In this document: in pieces, positions 60,077 through 64,000 of the stretch
Numbering within the stretch: position 1 is the stretch's first letter
How the letters are laid out: each line of letters opens with the position of its first letter
NCBI GenBank assembly: GCA_965279115.1
Contig: OZ257137.1
Span: 4,092,001 to 4,156,000, forward strand
Reading direction: 5' to 3'
Length of the DNA stretch: 64,000 nt
DNA from: JAEUOS01 sp965279115
GTDB lineage: Bacteria > Pseudomonadota > Gammaproteobacteria > Burkholderiales > JAEUOS01
The notes under the pieces: generated by a model
Databases searched by the model: none
Told to the model about the DNA's origin: nothing
What the model saw: the letters and a program-made list of their open reading frames with translations, nothing else
Program-made: the position numbers and the translations under genes

Positions 60077-61108
60077 TCAAGGGCGGCGCAGTTCGCGCGC
60101 AATCTCGGCGACCAGCCCGGGGCCGCGGTAGATGAGCCCGCTGTAGAACTGCACCAGGCTTGCTCCGGCTGCGATCTTCGCGCGCGCGTCCGCACCGCTC
60201 ATGATGCCACCCACCCCGATGATGGGCAGTGCGCCATCCAGATGGCGGGCCAGTGCGCCAATGACCTTGTTCGAGGCTTCGAACACCGGCGCGCCGGACA
60301 GGCCGCCCGTCTCCTCGGCATGCTGTTGTCCCGCGACCTTGTCGCGCGACAGGGTGGTGTTGGTGGCGGTGATGCCGTCCATGCCGTGCTTGACGACGAT
60401 CCTGGCGATGGCTTCGATCTGGGTGTCGTCCAGGTCGGGGGCGATCTTCACAACCAGCGGCACGTAACGCCCATGGCGGTCAGCGAGGCGCGCTTGTTCC
60501 GTTTTCATGCGCGCGAGGATCGGGCCCAGTTCGTCCTCGCCCTGCAATTGCCGCAGGTTCTTGGTGTTGGGCGACGAAATGTTGACGGTGGCGAAACCCG
60601 TGTATGGGTAGACCTTTTCGTAGCAGATCGCATAGTCGTCGGCGGCGTTCTGCAGCGGCGTGTCGAGGTTCTTGCCGAGATTGACGCCGATCACACCCTT
60701 GTAGTCGTGGTGCTTCAGCTTTTCCACCAAGAAATCCACGCCGAAATTGTTGAATCCGAGTCGATTGATGATGCCGCGCGCAAGCGGCAGGCGGAACACG
60801 CGCGGCTGCGGATTGCCGGGCTGGCCGCGTGGTGTGACACCGCCCAGTTCGATGAACCCGAAGCCCAGCGCGCCAAAGCCGGCGATGCACTCGCCGTTCT
60901 TGTCCGCGCCCGCGGCCAGGCCCACCGGGTTGGGAAAGGTAAGGCCCATCACGGTGCGGGGATCAGGTGGCACCGTGGCGGCCACCAGCGCTGTGGTACC
61001 GGTGGCCGCCATCGCATTGAGGCTTTTCATGGCGAGCGCATGCGCGGCTTCCGGTTCAAGGCGGAACATGGCGGCGCGCGCCAGCGGGTAGGCGATGCCC
61101 AGGGTCAT
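60077..61108 (-). CDS. pyrD: Dihydroorotate dehydrogenase (quinone), class 2
   Basis: The 343-residue membrane-associated enzyme of pyrimidine synthesis, oxidising dihydroorotate to orotate with FMN and ubiquinone. The class 2 N-terminal helix pair (YPLARAAMFRLEPEAAHALAM) is present. VGLAAGADKNGE, NISSPNTKNLRQLQG (with the catalytic serine), and GITATNTTLSRDK are conserved. The start at 61108 gives the normal N-terminus; the frame upstream to 61237 is not homologous. It marks the change from accessory genes to housekeeping ones at the right end of the window. Confidence 0.95.
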   Translation of the reverse strand: MTLGIAYPLARAAMFRLEPEAAHALAMKSLNAMAATGTTALVAATVPPDPRTVMGLTFPNPVGLAAGADKNGECIAGFGALGFGFIELGGVTPRGQPGNPQPRVFRLPLARGIINRLGFNNFGVDFLVEKLKHHDYKGVIGVNLGKNLDTPLQNAADDYAICYEKVYPYTGFATVNISSPNTKNLRQLQGEDELGPILARMKTEQARLADRHGRYVPLVVKIAPDLDDTQIEAIARIVVKHGMDGITATNTTLSRDKVAGQQHAEETGGLSGAPVFEASNKVIGALARHLDGALPIIGVGGIMSGADARAKIAAGASLVQFYSGLIYRGPGLVAEIARELRRP

Positions 61109-61160
61109 GGCAGGGAATTCAGGGCGTGCGAAACGGCACGAGGTTGGCGCCGGAGCTGGT

Positions 61161-61730
61161 TCAGATCCACTTCGACACTTCAGGGGCGGGCGCGAAACGT
61201 GCCAGTGCGTCGAGCACTGCGCCCGCATCTTCGTCAACTACCAGCCAGTCCTTTTGTCCGACCGGCAGGAAGCCCTCGGCGATCATGCGTTCGACCATCG
61301 CCAGAAGCGGATCGTAAAAGCCGCGCGTGTTGACGATGCCGATCGGCTTGCGCAAGCCGCCGAGCTGCGCGCGGCTCCACATGTCGCTCATTTCCTCGAG
61401 TGTGCCGATACCTCCGGCGAGCACCAGGAACGCGTCTGCCAGTTCGGCAAACCGGTGCTTGCGCTCGGACATGTCGGCAACGACCTCGCATTTGTGAATG
61501 CCGGGGTGCTGCAGTTCGCGCGACTTGAGGTATTCGGTGATCACGCCATGGACATGGCCGCCCGAGGCCAGCGCGGCGTTGGCCGTCACTCCCATCAGGC
61601 CACGATGCCCGCCACCATAGACCAGAACGAGGTCGCGCTCGGCTATCAGGCGTCCGGCATGCGCGGCGGATTGGGCATAGGCCGGATCCTGTCCGGTATT
61701 GGATCCGCAAAATACGGCGACGGCTTTCAT
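61161..61730 (-). CDS. TIGR00730/LOG-family Rossmann-fold protein
   Basis: A 189-residue protein of the LOG family, which hydrolyses nucleoside 5'-monophosphates to release the free base, as in cytokinin activation. VFCGSNTGQDPAYAQSA, VYGGGHRGLMGVTANAAL and the active-site helix follow. The family motif PGGxGTxxE reads AGGIGTLEE here, with the leading proline changed to alanine; the glutamate and the earlier Arg/Lys (ERKHRF) remain. The start at 61730 gives MKAVAVFCGS. The 52 bases between it and pyrD on the same strand allow co-transcription. Confidence 0.87.
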   Translation of the reverse strand: MKAVAVFCGSNTGQDPAYAQSAAHAGRLIAERDLVLVYGGGHRGLMGVTANAALASGGHVHGVITEYLKSRELQHPGIHKCEVVADMSERKHRFAELADAFLVLAGGIGTLEEMSDMWSRAQLGGLRKPIGIVNTRGFYDPLLAMVERMIAEGFLPVGQKDWLVVDEDAGAVLDALARFAPAPEVSKWI

Positions 61731-61941
61731 GTTGGGGGGCAGTCCGGGAATCTGGAATCGGGGAATCGGCCTGATTGTACCGGTGCGGGTCGCGCTGCCG
61801 CGTGCGGCAGAGGGAGCACATACCCATCGGCTACAATCCCCACTTTGCTGCAAGTGCGAAACGTTTGACGGCGACCGTGAAGCGGAAGCGTCGTTACTCC
61901 CCGCATGGCAGCGCGCCAAGGGCACGCGCTACTTCATCCTC

Positions 61942-62250
61942 ATGCCAGCCGATTCCAACGAGTTCGTGATCCTCGGGATCACAACCGACGGCAAGCAGTT
62001 CCGGCCGAGCGACTGGGCTGAAAGGCTGGCGGGCGTCATGTCATCGTTCGGTGGCGGCAGGCTGGGTTACTCACCCTATTGCTTTCCGGTGACCTCGAAC
62101 AATGTCCGGTGCGTGGTCGTCAATGCCAAGCTCAAGGAAATTGAACCGATGGCCTACGGCTTCCTGCTCAATTTCGCGCGCGACAATGAACTGCAGGTCA
62201 GGCACGGGCGCGACAAGCCGCGCGACCCTCCCGAAGCTGTCAGGCCCTGA
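61942..62250 (+). CDS. DUF3579 family protein
   Basis: A 102-residue protein of a family found mainly in Betaproteobacteria. NEFVILGITTDGKQFRPSDWAERLAGVMSSF and NNVRCVVVNAKLKEIEPMAYGFLLNFARDNELQV (in parts) are its hallmarks. The ATG at 61942 gives the usual short N-terminus. Function unknown; the gene often neighbours rpsT or arginine genes in these bacteria. The 211-base upstream gap contains TACAAT (61832-61837), a possible -10 element, and an inverted repeat CTGCCG-CGTG-CGGCAG (61795-61810). Confidence 0.85.
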   Translation: MPADSNEFVILGITTDGKQFRPSDWAERLAGVMSSFGGGRLGYSPYCFPVTSNNVRCVVVNAKLKEIEPMAYGFLLNFARDNELQVRHGRDKPRDPPEAVRP

Positions 62251-62283
62251 TCGGTTCGTGCCCTTCTCGACCAGGGGAGGGCG

Positions 62284-62314
62284 AAAAAAAACCGCCCTGC
62301 AAGGGCGGTTTTTT
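62284..62314. terminator. Bidirectional rho-independent terminator (DUF3579 / rpsT)
   Basis: A-tract, stem CCGCCCT, loop GCA, AGGGCGG, T-tract: a textbook intrinsic terminator with A and T runs on opposite sides, so it works in both directions. It separates the convergent DUF3579 gene and rpsT. Confidence 0.93.
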
Positions 62315-62333
62315 CATTGGCAGGCGCCAGGAA

Positions 62334-62627
62334 TCAGGCCATCGCCTTGACGGCGGCAACCAGGCGGCTCTTGTCGCGTGCAGCCTTGTTCTTGTGCACG
62401 ATCTTCTTGTCGGCGGTGCTGTCGATGACTTTCTGCGCAGCCTGATAGGAAGCAGTGGCGGCGGCCTTGTCGCCACCGGCAACCGCCTTGCGGACCGCCT
62501 TGATGGCCGTGCGCAGGCGCGAGCGCAGGCTGGAGTTGTGCGCGTTTTCCTTGATGCCTTGACGGGCGCGCTTGAGGCCGGAGGCCGTCCGCACCGTCTT
62601 TTTCTTCGCTTTGGAAGCAGTAGCCAT
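62334..62627 (-). CDS. rpsT: 30S ribosomal protein S20
   Basis: A 97-residue, very basic helical protein that binds 16S rRNA early in small-subunit assembly. ASKAKKKTVRTASGLKRARQ, ENAHNSSLRSRLRTAIKAVRKAV and the ending KIVHKNKAARDKSRLVAAVKA identify S20 without doubt. The gene is monocistronic, with a good promoter upstream and a strong terminator downstream. Free S20 is known in other bacteria to repress its own translation; no sequence here proves that. Confidence 0.98.
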   Translation of the reverse strand: MATASKAKKKTVRTASGLKRARQGIKENAHNSSLRSRLRTAIKAVRKAVAGGDKAAATASYQAAQKVIDSTADKKIVHKNKAARDKSRLVAAVKAMA

Positions 62628-62706
62628 GTTGATCCTGAAGGGAGTGGTGTGAGGCTATGCCACCGCAATGCGGCGCAGCATGGCCCAAGAAATCGGTAAG
62701 CCTGCA

Positions 62707-62736
62707 AGTATAGCAAATTCAAGCGCTTGCGTGCAA
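62707..62736 (-). promoter_or_regulatory. Promoter of rpsT
   Basis: On the minus strand TTGCAC (62736-62731) and TATACT (62712-62707) are spaced by 18 bases, a near-consensus sigma-70 promoter. The leader before the rpsT ATG would be about 75 bases. Confidence 0.6.
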
Positions 62737-62740
62737 GTTC

Positions 62741-62795
62741 CGGGTTTGCCCCGGGTTTGCCCCGGGTTTGCCCCGGTTTTGCTCCGGATTTGCCC
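62741..62795. repeat. Five tandem copies of an 11-bp unit (CGGGTTTGCCC)
   Basis: Three exact copies (62741-62773) followed by two variants, CGGTTTTGCTC and CGGATTTGCCC. The array lies directly upstream of the rpsT promoter and about 70 bases before murJ. The 11-base period keeps the TTT steps near one face of the helix, so bending or protein binding is possible; slippage in replication is the simple explanation. Confidence 0.85.
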
Positions 62796-62862
62796 TGTGG
62801 ATGGCCACGGCAGTGGCCCGGTGGCGCCGGTCGCGGCCGGAGCGGGCGGTATACTTGCAGCG

Positions 62863-64000
62863 GTGAATCTACTCGGCGCACTCGCGAAAGTCAGCGGTTT
62901 CACGCTTGCCTCGCGCATCACCGGCCTGGCCCGCGAATTCCTCATCGCCAGGGCGTTTGGCGCTTCGGTCTACACCGATGCGTTCTTCGTGGCATTCCGC
63001 ATTCCCAACCTCTTGCGGCGCTTGTTCGCCGAAGGCGCGTTTTCGCAGGCCTTCGTGCCCATTCTTTCGGAATCGAAGAATCGCGGCACCGAAGAGGAAA
63101 CCCGCTCGCTCATCAACCACACCGCCGGCACGCTTGCCGGCGTCCTGTTCGTGGTTTCGGCGATCGGGATTGCGGCAGCGCCGCTGATCATCTATGTGAG
63201 CGCACCCGGGTTCGCCGCCGACGGCGACAAGTTCACCATTACGGTGGACATGCTGCGCATCACCTTTCCCTACATTTTTTTCATCGGCCTGACCGCGTTC
63301 GCCGGGGCTGTTCTCAACACGTGGAGCCGTTTCTCCGTGCCGGCGTTCACTCCGGTCTTGTTGAACCTTTCGTTCATCGCCTGCGCGTTGTGGCTGGCAC
63401 CGCATGTCGACCCGCCCGCCATGGCGCTGGCCTGGGCGGTGTTCATCGGCGGCATCGCCCAGCTTGCCCTGCAATTGCCCGCCCTGGCGCGCATCCGCAT
63501 GCTGCCCCGGCCGCTCCCGGGCTGGCGCCACCCCGGGGTGCGCCGCATCCTCAAGGGCATGGCACCGGCGCTCCTGGGCGTCTCGGTGGCGCAGATCAGC
63601 CTGCTGTTGAACACCATCATCGCGTCGTTCCTGGCAAGTGGCAGCGTCTCCTGGCTGTACTACGCCGACCGCCTGATGGAGTTTCCGACCGGCATGCTGG
63701 GCGTGGCACTTGGGACCATCCTGCTGCCGAGTCTGTCAAAGGCGGCTGCCGACGCGGATCCGGCGCGCTATTCGGGCCTGCTCGACTGGGGCCTGCGGCT
63801 GACATTCCTGCTGGCGCTGCCTTCGGCCATCGGGCTTGCCGTACTGGCGACGCCGCTGGTGACCACGTTGTATCACTACGGTGCCTTCGGGCCGGCGGAT
63901 GTGGCCGCCACCCGCAGCGCGTTGATGGGCTATGCGGTCGGCCTGATAGGGCTCATTCTGGTAAAGGTGCTGGCCCCGGGCTTTTATGCGCGCCAGGACA
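62863..64000 (+). CDS. murJ: Lipid II flippase MurJ, N-terminal part (cut by window edge)
   Basis: The first 379 residues of the peptidoglycan lipid II flippase, which moves undecaprenyl-linked precursor across the inner membrane. The GTG start gives VNLLGALAKVSGFTLASRITGLAREFLIA, the conserved MurJ opening. DAFFVAFRIPNLLRRLFAEGAFSQAFVPI follows with the essential charged residues of helix 2. About ten of fourteen helices are inside the window. TATACT lies seven bases before the start codon (62850-62855), so the transcript may be leaderless or nearly so; there is no clear -35 element or ribosome-binding site. Confidence 0.95.
   Translation, partial: MNLLGALAKVSGFTLASRITGLAREFLIARAFGASVYTDAFFVAFRIPNLLRRLFAEGAFSQAFVPILSESKNRGTEEETRSLINHTAGTLAGVLFVVSAIGIAAAPLIIYVSAPGFAADGDKFTITVDMLRITFPYIFFIGLTAFAGAVLNTWSRFSVPAFTPVLLNLSFIACALWLAPHVDPPAMALAWAVFIGGIAQLALQLPALARIRMLPRPLPGWRHPGVRRILKGMAPALLGVSVAQISLLLNTIIASFLASGSVSWLYYADRLMEFPTGMLGVALGTILLPSLSKAAADADPARYSGLLDWGLRLTFLLALPSAIGLAVLATPLVTTLYHYGAFGPADVAATRSALMGYAVGLIGLILVKVLAPGFYARQD

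Noticed and set aside
62741..62795. CRISPR-like array
   Set aside because: Units are 11 bp and directly adjacent, with no spacers and no cas genes.
1..64000. tRNA or rRNA genes
   Set aside because: All gaps were read; none contains a recognisable cloverleaf or rRNA sequence.

Overview
The window is about 64 kb of dense, high-GC DNA (roughly 65% by eye) with short intergenic gaps. It suggests a betaproteobacterium of the order Burkholderiales. The main reasons are the rpsT / DUF3579 / murJ neighbourhood at the right end, four periplasmic binding proteins of the Bug (TctC-like) family, and three family III (CaiB/BaiF) CoA-transferases. No rRNA, tRNA, CRISPR array, integrase or intact insertion sequence is visible. 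Layout from the left: 3-965 is the end of an MFS transporter. 1083-4106 is a ribosome-biogenesis block (YlqF-type GTPase, RluF-like pseudouridine synthase, NPPW methyltransferase). 4136-8546 is a catabolic operon (class II aldolase family protein, ThDP enzyme, Rieske dioxygenase alpha and beta) closed by a GGGGTCAGACCCC palindromic repeat. 8789-20391 is mixed: two MFS exporters, an S9 peptidase, a TonB-like anchored protein, arginase, a SRAP protein, an alpha/beta hydrolase, ketopantoate reductase, a Bug protein and an orphan ParA. 20363-24497 is a leftward operon of two Bug proteins around a CoA-transferase and an enoyl-CoA hydratase, with a sulfatase divergent from it. 26578-35023 holds signalling and redox genes: chemoreceptor, formate/nitrite-type channel, hemerythrin, DUF2189 membrane protein, a cysteine-free glutaredoxin-like protein, diheme cytochrome c, histidine kinase, and two tandem Tat-targeted methyltransferases. 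A likely FNR/DNR box sits between the channel and hemerythrin genes. The centre and right of the window look like accessory catabolism. At 36811-43222 a cobalt-type nitrile hydratase with its activator is followed by a beta-hydroxyacid dehydrogenase, a FAD monooxygenase, a cyanuric acid amidohydrolase/barbiturase-family ring-opening enzyme and a CoA-transferase. A lower-GC islet (about 43223-44640) carries a HigBA-like toxin-antitoxin pair and a possibly frameshifted hypothetical gene. From 44690 to 59967 lie hydrolases, an MmgE/PrpD protein, an ABC importer, an acrylyl-CoA reductase-like enzyme, a CoA-transferase, a Bug protein and a molybdenum hydroxylase. That hydroxylase is split: the large subunit lies at 47-49.5 kb on the minus strand, and the small and medium subunits at 58-59.5 kb on the plus strand. 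Read together, molybdenum hydroxylation, FAD hydroxylation, nitrile hydration, cyclic amide opening and CoA activation suggest degradation of an N-containing, probably heterocyclic, compound. This is inference, and no local regulator names the substrate. The right end returns to housekeeping genes: pyrD, a LOG-family protein, DUF3579, rpsT and the start of murJ.
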